The position numbers and the translations under genes are program-made. The notes below the pieces were generated by a model. That model had not been told where the DNA came from. It made no database searches and was given only the letters and a program-made list of their open reading frames with translations. From NCBI RefSeq assembly GCF_022559625.1, contig NZ_CP042288.1:186001-250000 (forward strand): 64,000 nucleotides of DNA. Direction: 5' to 3'. Each line of letters opens with the position of its first letter. Within the stretch, counting starts at the first letter, position 1. Source of the DNA: Aquisalinus flavus. Its GTDB lineage: Bacteria > Pseudomonadota > Alphaproteobacteria > Caulobacterales > Parvularculaceae. Shown one piece after another: positions 41,438 through 51,066 of this stretch.

Positions 41438-42610
41438 TCAGACTTCCTTCACCGCCGCGTGCATGACGTCGCAGATGAAATGCGCCTGCTCCTCGGTGAG
41501 GTACGGGTGCATCGGCAGGGACAGCACGTCGCCCGCTGCCTTTTCGCAATTCGGCAGGCCGCCTTCCGGGGCATAGGCCTCGAACGCCTTCATCTGGTGC
41601 AGCGGCTGCATGTAATAGATCGCGGTCGGCACCCCGGCTTCGCCGGCCTTTTCGCGCACGGCGTCGCGGTTGTCGATGGCGATGGTGTAATAGCCATAGC
41701 CGCTTTCCGCGCCATCCACATGCTGTTGCGGGCGGGCAATGTCGGACAGGCGTTCATTATAGATCCTCGCGATGCGGTGGCGCGCTTCCAGCTCGTCATA
41801 GAAGATCGCGACCTTCTCCAGCAGCACGGCGGCCATGAAGGTCGACATGCGGCCATTGATCCCGACGCGGACGGATTCGCGGCGCTGTTCATCCGTGCCA
41901 TGCCAGCGGATCGATTCGCAGATTTTCGCCATCTCGTCATCGTCGCGCACCAGCGTTGCACCCGCATCGCCATAGGCGCCCAACGCCTTGCCGGGGAAGA
42001 ATGACGTGCCGGTCACCGGCGCCAGGTTTCCGACCCATTGGCCGTCGAGCTTGCCGCCGAAGCTCTGCGCGCCGTCGGCAAAGACCAGCATGTCTTCGGC
42101 CTCGGCGATCCTGTTGAGCACATTATAATCGGCGGGTGAGCCGAACAGGTCGACGGCGCAGATGACCCGCGGCTTCAGCCGGCCCTCCAGCTTCACTTCC
42201 TCGATCCTGGTGATCAGGTCCGTCGTCGACATGTTGAACGTGTCCGGATCGATGTCGACGAACACCGGCGTGCCGCCGGCAATCAGCACGGCGTTGGCGG
42301 TCGCGTTATAGGTAAAGCCCGGGATGAACACGGCGTCCTCGCGGGTCAGGTTCAGCGCCATCATCGGGATGATCAGCGCATCGGTGCCGTTGGAGCAGGC
42401 GATGACATGTTTCGCGCCGGTCTTTTGCTCCAGCGTCTCCTCCAGCTCGTCGATCTCCGGCCCGGCAATATAGCGGCCATGGTCGAGCACGGCGAGCAGG
42501 CGTTTCTCGACCCGCTCGCGGATCACCTTCTGCTGCGCCTTCAGGTCGATAAAGGCAATATTGCCGACGCGGCTTTCGCGTTCCAGGGCCAGGTTCGATA
42601 CGCCATTCAT
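41438..42610 (-). CDS. DegT/DnrJ/EryC1/StrS-type PLP aminotransferase
   Basis: A 390-aa sugar aminotransferase that should transaminate a nucleotide-linked keto-sugar. PLP Lys is in SFFPGKALGAYGDAGA (about residues 204-219), with the upstream ACSNGTDALIIPM (about 71-83) phosphate-binding segment and VFADGAQSFGG (about 177-187). It resembles WbpE/PglE-like enzymes. The next gene, 27 bases upstream in the transcript, is a Gfo/Idh/MocA dehydrogenase, the partner expected for making 2,3-diacetamido or similar amino sugars for a surface polysaccharide. No acetyltransferase is adjacent. Confidence 0.9.
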   Translation of the reverse strand: MNGVSNLALERESRVGNIAFIDLKAQQKVIRERVEKRLLAVLDHGRYIAGPEIDELEETLEQKTGAKHVIACSNGTDALIIPMMALNLTREDAVFIPGFTYNATANAVLIAGGTPVFVDIDPDTFNMSTTDLITRIEEVKLEGRLKPRVICAVDLFGSPADYNVLNRIAEAEDMLVFADGAQSFGGKLDGQWVGNLAPVTGTSFFPGKALGAYGDAGATLVRDDDEMAKICESIRWHGTDEQRRESVRVGINGRMSTFMAAVLLEKVAIFYDELEARHRIARIYNERLSDIARPQQHVDGAESGYGYYTIAIDNRDAVREKAGEAGVPTAIYYMQPLHQMKAFEAYAPEGGLPNCEKAAGDVLSLPMHPYLTEEQAHFICDVMHAAVKEV

Positions 42611-42637
42611 GCTCAGTACACTCCTTGAAACTCTAAC

Positions 42638-43552
42638 TCAGGCCGCAGCCTGTTCGATGCGGATGGCGAGGTCGAGCGCCGCGCGGCCTGCCGTGCCGGA
42701 AACGGTTGGCGCGTCCCCGGTCAAGACCGATCTGATGAAGCTCTGCGTGCCGAAGGCGAGGGGGTCGCGGAACGCCAGCGGCGCGTCCTGCGCGCCGAAT
42801 TCCAGCGCCAGCGGCGTGCCCGTGGTGTTGGTGATCTCGCGCTTGAGAAAGTCGATCACGATCTCGCCGTCATCATAGACCAGGGTCATGTCGCGCGTCG
42901 GTGTCTGCTCGAGGCGCGAGGCGGCAAGGCTTGCCTTCAGCCCGCCGGCAAAGACGATCTCGGCATCGGTGCGATCGGCATGCGGGCCGTGCTCGCACAC
43001 TTCGCTGGCGGTCAGGCTCTCGACCGTCCCGCCAGCAATCTGGCCCAGCATGTCGAGATCGTGGATCATCAGGTCGAACACGACCGAGACATCCATCGCC
43101 CGGCCGGAAAACTTGTTCAGCCGGCGCGAGCGCACCTCGCGCGGCTTGTCGGCCCGCGACAGGATGCCGAAGGCCTCGAACACGTAGCGCTCCTGGTGGC
43201 CGATCTGGAGGATAAGGTTTTCCCCGGCGGCAATCTCGATCAGCCGGTCGGCATCGGCGACATTCAGGGCTATGGGTTTCTCGATCAGGCAGTGACGGCC
43301 AGCCTTCAGCGCGCGCAGGGCAAGCTCGTAATGAAAGCTTGCCGGCGCAGCGATCGTCAGCAGGTCAATCTTCGACAGGAAATCGCTGTAATCCGTGCAC
43401 GCCTCGCAATCATGCATCTTCGCGGCGAGGGTGGCGCGGTCCGGGTCGGGATCATAGATCGCGGTCAGGGTGGCATCGGCTGCTTCGGCATATTTGTTGG
43501 CATGATAGCCGCCGAACACGCCAGCCCCGGCGACGCCTGCTTTCAAAGTCAT
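42638..43552 (-). CDS. Gfo/Idh/MocA family sugar dehydrogenase
   Basis: A 304-aa NAD(P)-dependent oxidoreductase. The Rossmann motif is GVAGAGVFGGYHA (about residues 6-18), the catalytic-lysine signature is LIEKPIALN (about 91-99), and the C-terminal half is the dimerising beta-sheet domain. Start ATG 43552 is chosen with AAAGGTG upstream. Its place just before the aminotransferase suggests that it oxidises the 3-OH of a UDP-sugar (WbpB-like) to supply the keto-substrate. That role is an inference from context. Confidence 0.87.
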   Translation of the reverse strand: MTLKAGVAGAGVFGGYHANKYAEAADATLTAIYDPDPDRATLAAKMHDCEACTDYSDFLSKIDLLTIAAPASFHYELALRALKAGRHCLIEKPIALNVADADRLIEIAAGENLILQIGHQERYVFEAFGILSRADKPREVRSRRLNKFSGRAMDVSVVFDLMIHDLDMLGQIAGGTVESLTASEVCEHGPHADRTDAEIVFAGGLKASLAASRLEQTPTRDMTLVYDDGEIVIDFLKREITNTTGTPLALEFGAQDAPLAFRDPLAFGTQSFIRSVLTGDAPTVSGTAGRAALDLAIRIEQAAA

Positions 43553-43689
43553 GTCGTGCACACCTTTCTATTGCGCCGCACCATAAATAGTGCTGGCACA
43601 GGAGGCAATCAGGCCAACGTCACATGATATTTCGGGCTGTTACACCACGAGGCAAGCCCGCCGCCATCCACTGCCGCCAGACCTGACGC

Positions 43690-45069
43690 CTATGCCGCAG
43701 CGCGGGCGGCCCTGTCGATGCGCAGGGATTCGGCCAGCCGGAAGGCCAGTTCCAGCGCCTGCGTCGCGTTCAGGCGCGGATCGCAATGGGTGTGATAGCG
43801 GCTCGACAAATCGCTCTCGGTGATCGCCTGGGCGCCGCCGATGCATTCGGTCACGTCCTGGCCGGTCATCTCGAAATGGACCCCGCCCGGATGGGCGCCC
43901 TCGGCACGGCAGACCTCGAAGAAGGAATTGACCTCCGACAGGATCGAATCGAATGGCCGCGTCTTGTAGCCGTTCTCCGCCTTGATCGTGTTGCCATGCA
44001 TCGGATCGCACGACCACACGACCTTGCGGCCTTCGGCGTTGACCCGCTGGACCAGGCGCGGCAGCCCCGCCTGCACCTTGCCGGCGCCGAAGCGGGCGAT
44101 CAGCACGATGCGCCCGGCCTCGTTTTTCGGGTTGAGAATATCGAGCAGTTCCATCAGTTCGTCCGGCTCCAGCGTCGGACCGCATTTGATGCCGATCGGG
44201 TTCTCGATGCCGCGGGCGAATTCCACATGGGCCCCGTCCGGCTGGCGCGTGCGGTCGCCGATCCAGATCATATGCGCCGAGGTGTCGTGATATTTCCCGC
44301 TCGTCGAATCGACCCGCGTCATCGCCTGTTCATAACCCAGCAGCAGGCCCTCATGGGAGGTAAAGAATTCCACCTCCGACAAAGGCTTGGAATAATCCGA
44401 CGTCACCCCGCAGGCTTCCATGAAGGTCAGCGCGTCGGAGATCTTGTCGGCGATCTCGTGATAATGCTCGGACTGCGGATTGCCCTGCACGAATTCCAGG
44501 TTCCATTTGTGCACGTTGCGCAGGTCCGCATAGCCGCCCTTGGCGAAGGCACGGATCAGGTTCAGCGTCGCCGCCGACTGGCCATAGGCCTTGAGCAGGC
44601 GCTGCGGGTCCGGCACCCGCGCTTCCGGCGTGAAGTCCATCGCGTTGATATTGTCGCCGCGATAGGACGGCAGGGTGACGCCGTCGATCGTCTCGACGGG
44701 CGAGGAGCGCGGCTTGCCATATTGCCCGGCGATGCGCCCGACCTTGACCACCGGCATGGCCGCGCCATAGGTCAGCGCCACGGCCATCTGCAGCAGCACG
44801 CGGAACGTGTCGCGGATCTTGTTCGGGTGGAATTCCTTGAAGCTCTCGGCGCAATCCCCGCCCTGCAGCAGGAAGGCCTTGCCCTCTGACACGGCGGCAA
44901 GGCGCTGGCGCAGCGTCCGGCTCTCCCCGGCAAACACCAGCGGCGGATAGCTCGACAGCTCCTCCTCGACAGCGGCAAGCGCCGCCGGATCGGGGTAATC
45001 CTCCGGTATGTGTTTTGCCGGGCGTGCCCGCCACGTGTCGGGTGCCCAATGTGCCTGTTCTCGTGCCAT
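43690..45069 (-). CDS. aroG: 3-deoxy-7-phosphoheptulonate (DAHP) synthase, class II
   Basis: A 459-aa enzyme that condenses phosphoenolpyruvate and erythrose-4-phosphate, the first step of the shikimate pathway. Class II features: [20 protein letters not shown] then [11 protein letters not shown] (about residues 70-80, metal Cys), [10 protein letters not shown] (about 116-125), [13 protein letters not shown] (about 328-340) and the CDPMHGNT motif (about 353-360). The gene symbol varies (aroF/aroG/aroH) across genomes. The start is ATG 45069. It diverges from the MBL-fold gene with about 170 bases between starts. Confidence 0.96.
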   Translation of the reverse strand: MAREQAHWAPDTWRARPAKHIPEDYPDPAALAAVEEELSSYPPLVFAGESRTLRQRLAAVSEGKAFLLQGGDCAESFKEFHPNKIRDTFRVLLQMAVALTYGAAMPVVKVGRIAGQYGKPRSSPVETIDGVTLPSYRGDNINAMDFTPEARVPDPQRLLKAYGQSAATLNLIRAFAKGGYADLRNVHKWNLEFVQGNPQSEHYHEIADKISDALTFMEACGVTSDYSKPLSEVEFFTSHEGLLLGYEQAMTRVDSTSGKYHDTSAHMIWIGDRTRQPDGAHVEFARGIENPIGIKCGPTLEPDELMELLDILNPKNEAGRIVLIARFGAGKVQAGLPRLVQRVNAEGRKVVWSCDPMHGNTIKAENGYKTRPFDSILSEVNSFFEVCRAEGAHPGGVHFEMTGQDVTECIGGAQAITESDLSSRYHTHCDPRLNATQALELAFRLAESLRIDRAARAAA

Positions 45070-45241
45070 TTTATGTCTCAATCCAAGTCGGGCTTAACCC
45101 TTTATGCTAACGGCCCTGACCAATCAACCGCCCCGCGCGTACAAATTGCCGTAAATTGCGGCTCACGCGGGCGCCAGGTGTCTTTTCGCCCATAAACCCT
45201 AGATATTGGCTCAAGGCAAAACATCCAGAGAGGGAAGCAAG

Positions 45242-46162
45242 ATGACAGCCAGATTTCTCACCGCTGCGGCGACAGGCCTCGCCCTGGCGATCACCGCGAC
45301 AGCAATCGCGCAGGACCAGGACGTCACGATAGAGGCGACCGATCTCGGCGGCGGCGTCTACATGCTGGTCGGCCAGGGCGGCAATATCGGCATCTCTGCC
45401 GGTCCCGATGGCGTGTTGATGATCGACGACCAGTTCGACCGCCTGTCTGAGAACATCCTCGCCAGGGTCGAGGAGATCACCGGCGGCCAGGAGCTGAAAT
45501 ATGTGCTCAACACCCATTATCATGGCGATCATACCGGCGGGAACGAGGCGATGACCGCTGCCGGCGGCACCATCGTCGCCCATGCCAATGTGCGCGTGCG
45601 GCTGGCGAGCGGCGAGGAGCCGCGCCCCGACGAGGCCCTGCCGGTCATCACCCATGAAGACGGCATGACCTTCTTCTGGAACGATAACGAGATCCAGATC
45701 CATTACGTCCCGAACGCCCACACGGACGGCGACTCCATGGTCTTCATCCCGAACCTCAACATCATCCACACCGGCGACACGCTGTTCTCCGGCCGTTACC
45801 CCTATATCGACCTCGATGGCGGCGGTACCGTCGACGGCTATATCGCCAACCTCGCCAATATCGTGGAAATGGCTGACGCGGACACCCAGATCATCCCCGG
45901 CCACGGCCCGCTCTCGACCGAGGCTGACGTGCGCGCGCTGCACGACGTACTTGTCGAGGCCAAAGCCGCCGTTCAGGCGCTGGTCGACGAGGGGCTCAGC
46001 GCGGACGAGATCGTCGCCGCCGACCCGCTGGCAGAATGGAACGAGACCTGGGCGTGGGGCTTCATCAATGGCGAGCGCATGACCCGCACCATCGTCACCG
46101 ACCTGATGAGTGAAAAAGCCCATGAGGCTATGGATCACAGCGCCGCAGATCACGATCACTGA
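45242..46162 (+). CDS. Secreted MBL-fold metallo-hydrolase
   Basis: A 306-aa metallo-beta-lactamase-fold protein with a Sec signal (about residues 1-21, ending AIA) so it acts in the periplasm. Zinc site: NTHYHGDHTGG (about 94-104, HxHxDH), the His in VPNAHTDGDSMVF (about 158-170), TGDTLFSGRYPYID (Asp, about 181-194) and IIPGHGPLS (about 225-233). The C-terminus is His-rich (MDHSAADHDH). The sequence is nearer to the SoxH/quinoprotein-relay-associated MBL group than to true beta-lactamases; the substrate is unknown. Confidence 0.9.
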   Translation: MTARFLTAAATGLALAITATAIAQDQDVTIEATDLGGGVYMLVGQGGNIGISAGPDGVLMIDDQFDRLSENILARVEEITGGQELKYVLNTHYHGDHTGGNEAMTAAGGTIVAHANVRVRLASGEEPRPDEALPVITHEDGMTFFWNDNEIQIHYVPNAHTDGDSMVFIPNLNIIHTGDTLFSGRYPYIDLDGGGTVDGYIANLANIVEMADADTQIIPGHGPLSTEADVRALHDVLVEAKAAVQALVDEGLSADEIVAADPLAEWNETWAWGFINGERMTRTIVTDLMSEKAHEAMDHSAADHDH

Positions 46163-46213
46163 TAGTGTGATCCCCCTCTGGCGTTATCCGCCGATCGAGC
46201 ATAAATCTGGGCC

Positions 46214-47881
46214 ATGGCAGAGACACTGAAAATCGCCCTGGCCCAGATCGCCCCGACCGTCGGCGATCTCGACGGCAACAAGGCCCTGATCCGCGACGCC
46301 CGCAGGCAGGCAGCGGAGCAGGGCGCTGACCTCGTCGTGTTCCCCGAGCTTATCGTCTCCGGCTATCCGCCGGAGGATCTGGTGCTCAAACCCGCCTATC
46401 AGCGCGCCTGCCGCGAAGCGGCGGAGGAGCTGGCGCAAGACACCGGCGATGGCGGCCCGGCCATGATCATCGGCGCGCCCTGGCCGCAGACCGAGCGCGG
46501 CGGCGGCAAGGCGTGGAACGCCGCGATCCTGTGCGATGAAGGCCTGATCCAGCGCATCGTCTACAAGACCAGGCTGCCGAACTATTCCGTGTTCGACGAA
46601 CCGCGCCGCTACCGTACCGGCGAAAGCGTGACGGTGACCGAGTGGCGCGGCATGAAACTCGGCCTGATGATCTGCGAGGATATGTGGTATCCCGACGCCG
46701 CGCAGGAGCTGAAGGCGCAGGGCGCGGAAATCTTCATCGTCCCCCATGGCTCGCCCTTCCGCACCACCTGCCATGCCGAACGCCTGACGACCGCCGAGGC
46801 CCGTATGGAGGAGACCGGCCTGCCGCTGATCTTCGTCAACCAGGTCGGCGGGCAGGACGAGTTGCTGTTCGATGGCTCGTCTTTCGCCGGCAATTGCCAG
46901 AACGACCGCGTGCAGGCGCCATGTTTCGAGACCGGCGTGTTCATGACCGGCTGGGAACGCCGAGCCGGCAAGTGGAAGTGTACGGATGGCCCTATGGTCG
47001 CCTGGCCGACCGGGCATGAGCTCACCTATCCGGCCCTTGTCACGGGCGTGCGCGATTATGTCAACAAGAACAGATTTCCCGGCGTCGTCATCGGCCTGTC
47101 CGGCGGCATTGATTCCGCGCTCACCGCCGCCATCGCCGTCGATGCACTGGGGCCGGAGCGCGTGCGCTGCGTGATGATGCCGTCGCGCTATACGGCGGGC
47201 GATAGTCTGACGGATGCAGAAAAATGCGCTGAGGCCCTGGGCGTCTCCTATGAATCCATCGCCATCGAACCGGCGGTGAAGGCCTTTGACGAGATGCTGG
47301 GCGAGACATTCGCCGGTCGCGAGCCCGACACGACCGAGGAGAATTTGCAGTCGCGCATCCGCGGCGTCATCCTCATGGCGCTGTCCAACAAATTCGGGCC
47401 GATGGTGCTGACCACCGGCAACAAGTCGGAAATGTCGGTCGGCTATGCCACCCTCTATGGCGACATGAATGGCGGCTATAATCCGCTCAAGGATGTTTAC
47501 AAAACGGATGTCTTCGCGCTCGCCCGCTGGCGCAACACCAAAGTGCCCAGGGGCTGCCTCGGCCCGCCGGGCGAGGTGATCCCCGTCAACATCATCGACA
47601 AGCCGCCCTCGGCCGAGCTGCGCGCCGGCCAGCGCGACGACGATTCCCTGCCGCCCTATGAAATCCTCGACGCGATCCTCACCTGCCTCGTCGAGGAGGA
47701 AATGGCCGTGCGCGACATCATCGCCGAAGGCCATGACGAGGAAACCGTCCGCCGCATCCAGCACCTGCTCTATGTCGCCGAATACAAACGCCGCCAGTCA
47801 CCCCCGGGTCCGAAGATCACCACACGGAATTTCGGCAGAGACCGGCGCTATCCGATCGTCAACGGGTTCAGGGATAGGTAG
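46214..47881 (+). CDS. nadE: Glutamine-dependent NAD+ synthetase
   Basis: A 555-aa two-domain enzyme that amidates nicotinate adenine dinucleotide, the last step of NAD synthesis. The N-terminal carbon-nitrogen hydrolase (about residues 1-260) supplies ammonia from glutamine with Glu in VVFPELIVSG (about 46), Lys in YKTRLPNYSVFDE (about 118) and Cys in LMICEDMWYP (about 157). The synthetase domain starts with the PP-loop IGLSGGIDSAL (about 293-303) and has TTGNKSEMSVGY (about 402-413). It is monocistronic and followed by a long repeat-filled gap. Confidence 0.96.
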   Translation: MAETLKIALAQIAPTVGDLDGNKALIRDARRQAAEQGADLVVFPELIVSGYPPEDLVLKPAYQRACREAAEELAQDTGDGGPAMIIGAPWPQTERGGGKAWNAAILCDEGLIQRIVYKTRLPNYSVFDEPRRYRTGESVTVTEWRGMKLGLMICEDMWYPDAAQELKAQGAEIFIVPHGSPFRTTCHAERLTTAEARMEETGLPLIFVNQVGGQDELLFDGSSFAGNCQNDRVQAPCFETGVFMTGWERRAGKWKCTDGPMVAWPTGHELTYPALVTGVRDYVNKNRFPGVVIGLSGGIDSALTAAIAVDALGPERVRCVMMPSRYTAGDSLTDAEKCAEALGVSYESIAIEPAVKAFDEMLGETFAGREPDTTEENLQSRIRGVILMALSNKFGPMVLTTGNKSEMSVGYATLYGDMNGGYNPLKDVYKTDVFALARWRNTKVPRGCLGPPGEVIPVNIIDKPPSAELRAGQRDDDSLPPYEILDAILTCLVEEEMAVRDIIAEGHDEETVRRIQHLLYVAEYKRRQSPPGPKITTRNFGRDRRYPIVNGFRDR

Positions 47882-47882
47882 G

Positions 47883-48019
47883 CCCTCACCCGGAAAATGC
47901 CGGCGCATTTTCCGACCTCTCCCCAAGGGAGAGGTGAAGAACGTACAATCAGCTTTGCGCGATGCCCTACCTCTCCCTCTGGGAGAGGTCGAAATCCGTT
48001 TACGGATTTCGGGTGAGGG
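47883..48019. repeat. Head-to-head palindromic intergenic repeat pair
   Basis: A 137-base structure bounded by CCCTCACCC (47883-47891) and GGGTGAGGG (48011-48019). Inside, each half has a small AT stem (GGAAAATGC/GCATTTTCC on the left, AAATCCG/CGGATTT on the right) and the hairpin ACCTCTCCC...GGGAGAGGT. The two halves are inverse copies, as in REPIN elements. It opens the 753-base gene-free stretch 47882-48634, which otherwise holds the two structures listed next and, as far as I can see, no gene. Confidence 0.7.
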
Positions 48020-48276
48020 TACTCTAAGCTCTCAACTAAAAACCCCTCACGAAAGTTATCCCCGCCCAAAGTACCCCCCTTATAACCATCCCCAAGCCCG
48101 GTGAGGACCGGGTGGAGGCGTTCTGTTCTGCCGTGACCTGCGGTGAGGGCAGGGCGCATCAGGTTTCCGCCGGCAATTGAGGGTGTGTACAGCTTTGCAT
48201 CGTCCGGCGGAGCGGTGACCCGGGGTAGCCCCCGGGCGGGAGAGCTATGCACTTTGGCCCCGCATCGATCGCCGCC

Positions 48277-48336
48277 GTGTGTAGCGAGAGCTATGCCAGT
48301 CATTATTATTTGTTTGAGGCAATGGCCGCTACACAC
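48277..48336. repeat. Palindromic repeat with GTGTGTAGCG arms
   Basis: GTGTGTAGCG (48277-48286) and CGCTACACAC (48327-48336) are exact inverse copies, with further partial pairing inside (CTATGCC/GGCAATGG) and an AT-rich loop. The role is unknown. Confidence 0.55.
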
Positions 48337-48410
48337 GGGCCCCCTCGATTTCATATTCACACCGCAGCGAAATCTGACGGTGTTTTCAGTGCTGCCTCTC
48401 TTGTCTTCCC

Positions 48411-48534
48411 GGGGGATGCGCGGCATCAACCCGGGATCCATTTTCCAGAGGCCTTGCCGCTGCTCTCTCAAGCCAGCCTCACCGTCTCTGGAAAATAGGT
48501 CCCGGGTTCACCCTGACGGGCGCCCCGGGATGAC
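48411..48534. repeat. Large imperfect inverted repeat
   Basis: The left side runs TGTCTTCCCGGGG then CAACCCGGGATC then ATTTTCCAGAG (48440-48450); the right side mirrors it with CTCTGGAAAAT (48486-48496), GTCCCGGGTT and CCCCGGGATGACA. The 35-base centre is pyrimidine-rich. This is another dispersed-repeat-like palindrome; it has no coding capacity that I can support. Confidence 0.6.
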
Positions 48535-48634
48535 AAGCGGGGTAGTTCGGAAAGAAAATTCAACAGGGTGCCGCGCTGAGGCCCCGCCGCCGGTGAACCA
48601 CTTTTCGATCCCTAAACAGAAAGACAATCCAGCA

Positions 48635-49147
48635 TCACCCGCACTTCTCGAGATACGCCGTCTTCGATCCATCCGCATACTGATACGCGGTGATGATGTT
48701 CTCGACCCCGCTCGCGCCATTGATGAACCGCAGCGTGTGCATGGCGGGTGCGCTCTTGGTCGCGATCAGCATATAGGCGATGGTCGGCAGGTCTTTCCGG
48801 GTGAAACCGGTACCGGTAAATTCCTGGCCGCGCAGCTGCACGAAGCCGTCGCCGGCATGGCCGATGCTGAACTCGAAGGTCCGGTATGCGCCGCCGTCGA
48901 GAACGAGGCCGAAGCTGCCATCAAGGTTCTCGTGCTTGTCGACATTGGCGTTCGGCCCGGTCGCGGTCAGACCCTCGAAGGAGAGATAGAGCGTCGCCGT
49001 GCCGGGTTTGGCACACAGCGAGCTGCCATCGGCGGCGGGCACGGCATATTTTCCGCTCGCCGGCAAATCGCCGAACTGGGCAAGGGCGGGGCCGCCTGCG
49101 GCCAGCATGGCAAGACCGGCGGCAGCTGAAAGGATGGATGGTTTCAT
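48635..49147 (-). CDS. Exported hypothetical protein, 170 aa
   Basis: A signal peptide (about residues 1-23, ending ALAQF) is followed by a beta-rich domain of about 145 residues with cysteines near both ends (SSLCAKPGTA and LEKCG), which might form a disulphide. The start is ATG 49147; an upstream reading adds implausible residues. I cannot assign a family. The sequence pattern (LYLSFEGLTATGP, FGLVLDGGAYRTFEFSIG) suggests a compact beta-sandwich in the periplasm. Confidence 0.7.
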   Translation of the reverse strand: MKPSILSAAAGLAMLAAGGPALAQFGDLPASGKYAVPAADGSSLCAKPGTATLYLSFEGLTATGPNANVDKHENLDGSFGLVLDGGAYRTFEFSIGHAGDGFVQLRGQEFTGTGFTRKDLPTIAYMLIATKSAPAMHTLRFINGASGVENIITAYQYADGSKTAYLEKCG

Positions 49148-49232
49148 GATCTCGCTCCCTCGAAACAGGCATGAGACTAGCGCGTCCACAGGCCGGGCAC
49201 AAAGCCCCCGTTCGGGGGAGGGCGGGGAGCGC

Positions 49233-49934
49233 CTATTCCCGCCGCAGGATCTTTTCCGTCAGCAGGGAGCCGAGCGCCGTCGGCTTGAAGCTCTCTTGAA
49301 CGGCATCCTTGTCATAATCGTTTTCGACCCAGGCGAGGAAATGTTCCGGGGTCGGCTCGGCGCCCTCTGCCTTGGCGGCGGCTTGATAGGTCTCGAAGAA
49401 ATGATCGATCACCCCGGTCTTGCCTTCCTTGACATGGCCGTATTTGAACGACAGCTGCTCCAGCGCCTCGTCCAGCGGGCGGCGCTCATGCAGGAACAGA
49501 TAGAGGGCAGAGCCGATCCCGGCCCGGTCGGCGCCGGACTTGCAGTGCAGGATCGCCGGATACTCGATCGTCTCGAACAGATCGTTCAGCTCAAGGATGA
49601 ATTCCTTCGGCGGGGCTTCGCGCGACCAGGCGCGGTGGTTGATCAGGGTCAGGCCAAGCTGGTCGCAGGCCTCTTCCTCGAGCCAGTAGAAGCCGGATTG
49701 CGGCACGGAGTTACGCAGGCCGCGCAGATTGATCACCGTCTTCACGCCCTTGTCGCGCCATTCCTTCAGGCGGGCAGGGGAGGGCTGGTAAGTGCGCCAG
49801 ACCTTGTCGGAAATCTGGTGGCTGTTGTCGTAGATCTTGCGCAGGAAACCATGATCGCCAAGGAACAGGTTGCGCCAGGCGCGTTTCCTGCCCTCGGGCG
49901 TGGCAAATTCCTCGCGGGTCATCGGCCCGGCCAT
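49233..49934 (-). CDS. Protein tyrosine phosphatase-like (DSP family) protein
   Basis: A 233-aa cysteine phosphatase. The CX5R signature is HCKSGADRAGIGSALYLF (about residues 108-125), with Cys109 and Arg115 as the catalytic pair; the upstream beta strand TVINLRGLRNS (about 65-75) and the RAWSREAPPKEF loop match the bacterial DSP/Tyr-phosphatase group near lipid-A or phospholipid phosphatases. There is no signal peptide. Followed at 38 bases by the DUF4170-cysQ-pmbA block on the same strand. The substrate may be a protein, phosphoinositide or sugar-phosphate. Confidence 0.85.
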   Translation of the reverse strand: MAGPMTREEFATPEGRKRAWRNLFLGDHGFLRKIYDNSHQISDKVWRTYQPSPARLKEWRDKGVKTVINLRGLRNSVPQSGFYWLEEEACDQLGLTLINHRAWSREAPPKEFILELNDLFETIEYPAILHCKSGADRAGIGSALYLFLHERRPLDEALEQLSFKYGHVKEGKTGVIDHFFETYQAAAKAEGAEPTPEHFLAWVENDYDKDAVQESFKPTALGSLLTEKILRRE

Positions 49935-49972
49935 GGCGGCTCCTTTGCTTCAGGGCTTTGCTGGGCGGCAGT

Positions 49973-50212
49973 CTAGAATCTGCCGTCGCCGTCCGGATCG
50001 AGGAATCTGTGCAGATGCACGATGAAATAGCGCATATGGGCGTTGTCGACCGTCTGCTGGGCTTTCGCCTTCCACGCCTTCTCGGCGAGGGCATAGTTCG
50101 GGAAAATGCCGACGACATCGAGTTCCTGGATATTCTTGAACCGGGCCTCGGCCGGGTTTTCCAGTTCGCCGCCGAATACGAGGTGCAGGAGTTGCGGGTC
50201 CTTGTCGCTCAT
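49973..50212 (-). CDS. DUF4170 domain-containing protein, 79 aa
   Basis: A small soluble protein with the DUF4170 signature: QLLHLVFGGELENPA (about residues 7-21), DVVGIFPNYALAEKAWKAKAQ (about 32-52) and the very conserved TVDNAHMRYFIVHLHR (about 54-69). The ATG at 50212 matches the family start. It is found next to cysQ and pmbA in many alphaproteobacteria, as here. Function unknown. Confidence 0.88.
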   Translation of the reverse strand: MSDKDPQLLHLVFGGELENPAEARFKNIQELDVVGIFPNYALAEKAWKAKAQQTVDNAHMRYFIVHLHRFLDPDGDGRF

Positions 50213-50234
50213 CAGGGTGCCTCTTTCTAAGTGA

Positions 50235-51062
50235 TCAATTGCTGCCGCTCGTGAAATCCGGCGGCAGGTGCGCCAGGCGCTTGAGCACATGCTCGTATAA
50301 CGCCGGGGCCGTGCACACAAGACTTCTCTGGCGCGGGTCGGGCTTGTTGTAGGTGAATTTCTCGCCGAGATGGTCGCTGACGATCGCGCCGGCTTCCTCG
50401 GCGATCAGGGCGCCGGGGGCGGCGTCCCAGTCGGCCTTGCGGGCCAGCGCCAGGGTCGCGTCGAACTCGCCCTTGGCGATCAGTGCCATGCGGTAATTGG
50501 TCGAATTGCGCTGGTCGATGCGCATGGACGGCCAGTCCTCTGGCCAGCCGGGATGGCGGAACATGTGCTCGGCCCCCAGCATGGCGCAGTCCTCGACCGC
50601 GTCATGGCTGCTCGCGCCGATGGGGGTGCCGTTCAGCGTCGCGCCGGCGCCGCGTTCGGCCTCGAAGAATTCCCGCGTCGCCGGGTTGTAGACCGCAGCG
50701 GCGATGGCATCGCCATCCTCGATCAGGGCGGCGCAGATGGTGAAATGCGGGCGGCCCTTGAGGAAGGCGCGGGTCCCGTCGATCGGGTCGATCACCCAGG
50801 TGCGCGGCGCGTTCAGTCGGCCATGTTCCTCGGTGCTCTCCTCCGACAGCCAGCCATAGCCGCCGCCATGGCGGTCGATCAGATGGGTCTTGAGGATACG
50901 GTTGGCGGCAAGGTCAGCCTCGGAGATCGGGCTGGAATCGGCCTTGGTCCAGGCATCGACGGTGCCGCCGAACAGGGCAAGCACGGCGGCGCCGGCCTCA
51001 CGCACGGCCTCACGCATCGCCTGCCGGTCCCCGGCAAGCCCCGGAAAGCGCTCCGCCGCCAT
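50235..51062 (-). CDS. cysQ: 3'(2'),5'-bisphosphate nucleotidase / inositol monophosphatase family
   Basis: A 275-aa Mg-dependent, Li-sensitive phosphatase. Metal sites: LSEESTEEHGR (Glu pair, about residues 69-79), VIDPIDGTRAFLKG (about 91-104, the DPIDGT motif) and KADWDAAPGALIAEEAG (about 205-221, the WDxxPG/A motif). In sulphate assimilation it hydrolyses PAP to AMP; inositol-phosphate activity is possible. It lies between DUF4170 and pmbA on the same strand, 22 bases before DUF4170 and four bases after pmbA. Confidence 0.9.
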   Translation of the reverse strand: MAAERFPGLAGDRQAMREAVREAGAAVLALFGGTVDAWTKADSSPISEADLAANRILKTHLIDRHGGGYGWLSEESTEEHGRLNAPRTWVIDPIDGTRAFLKGRPHFTICAALIEDGDAIAAAVYNPATREFFEAERGAGATLNGTPIGASSHDAVEDCAMLGAEHMFRHPGWPEDWPSMRIDQRNSTNYRMALIAKGEFDATLALARKADWDAAPGALIAEEAGAIVSDHLGEKFTYNKPDPRQRSLVCTAPALYEHVLKRLAHLPPDFTSGSN

Positions 51063-51066
51063 CGCG

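Noticed and set aside
45242..46162. Beta-lactamase resistance gene
   Set aside because: It has the general MBL fold and zinc motif, but lacks the features of true metallo-beta-lactamases; resistance cannot be claimed.
48143..49129. Plus-strand open frame over the post-nadE gap and the exported protein
   Set aside because: It runs through three palindromic repeats and is antisense to a protein with a clear signal peptide.
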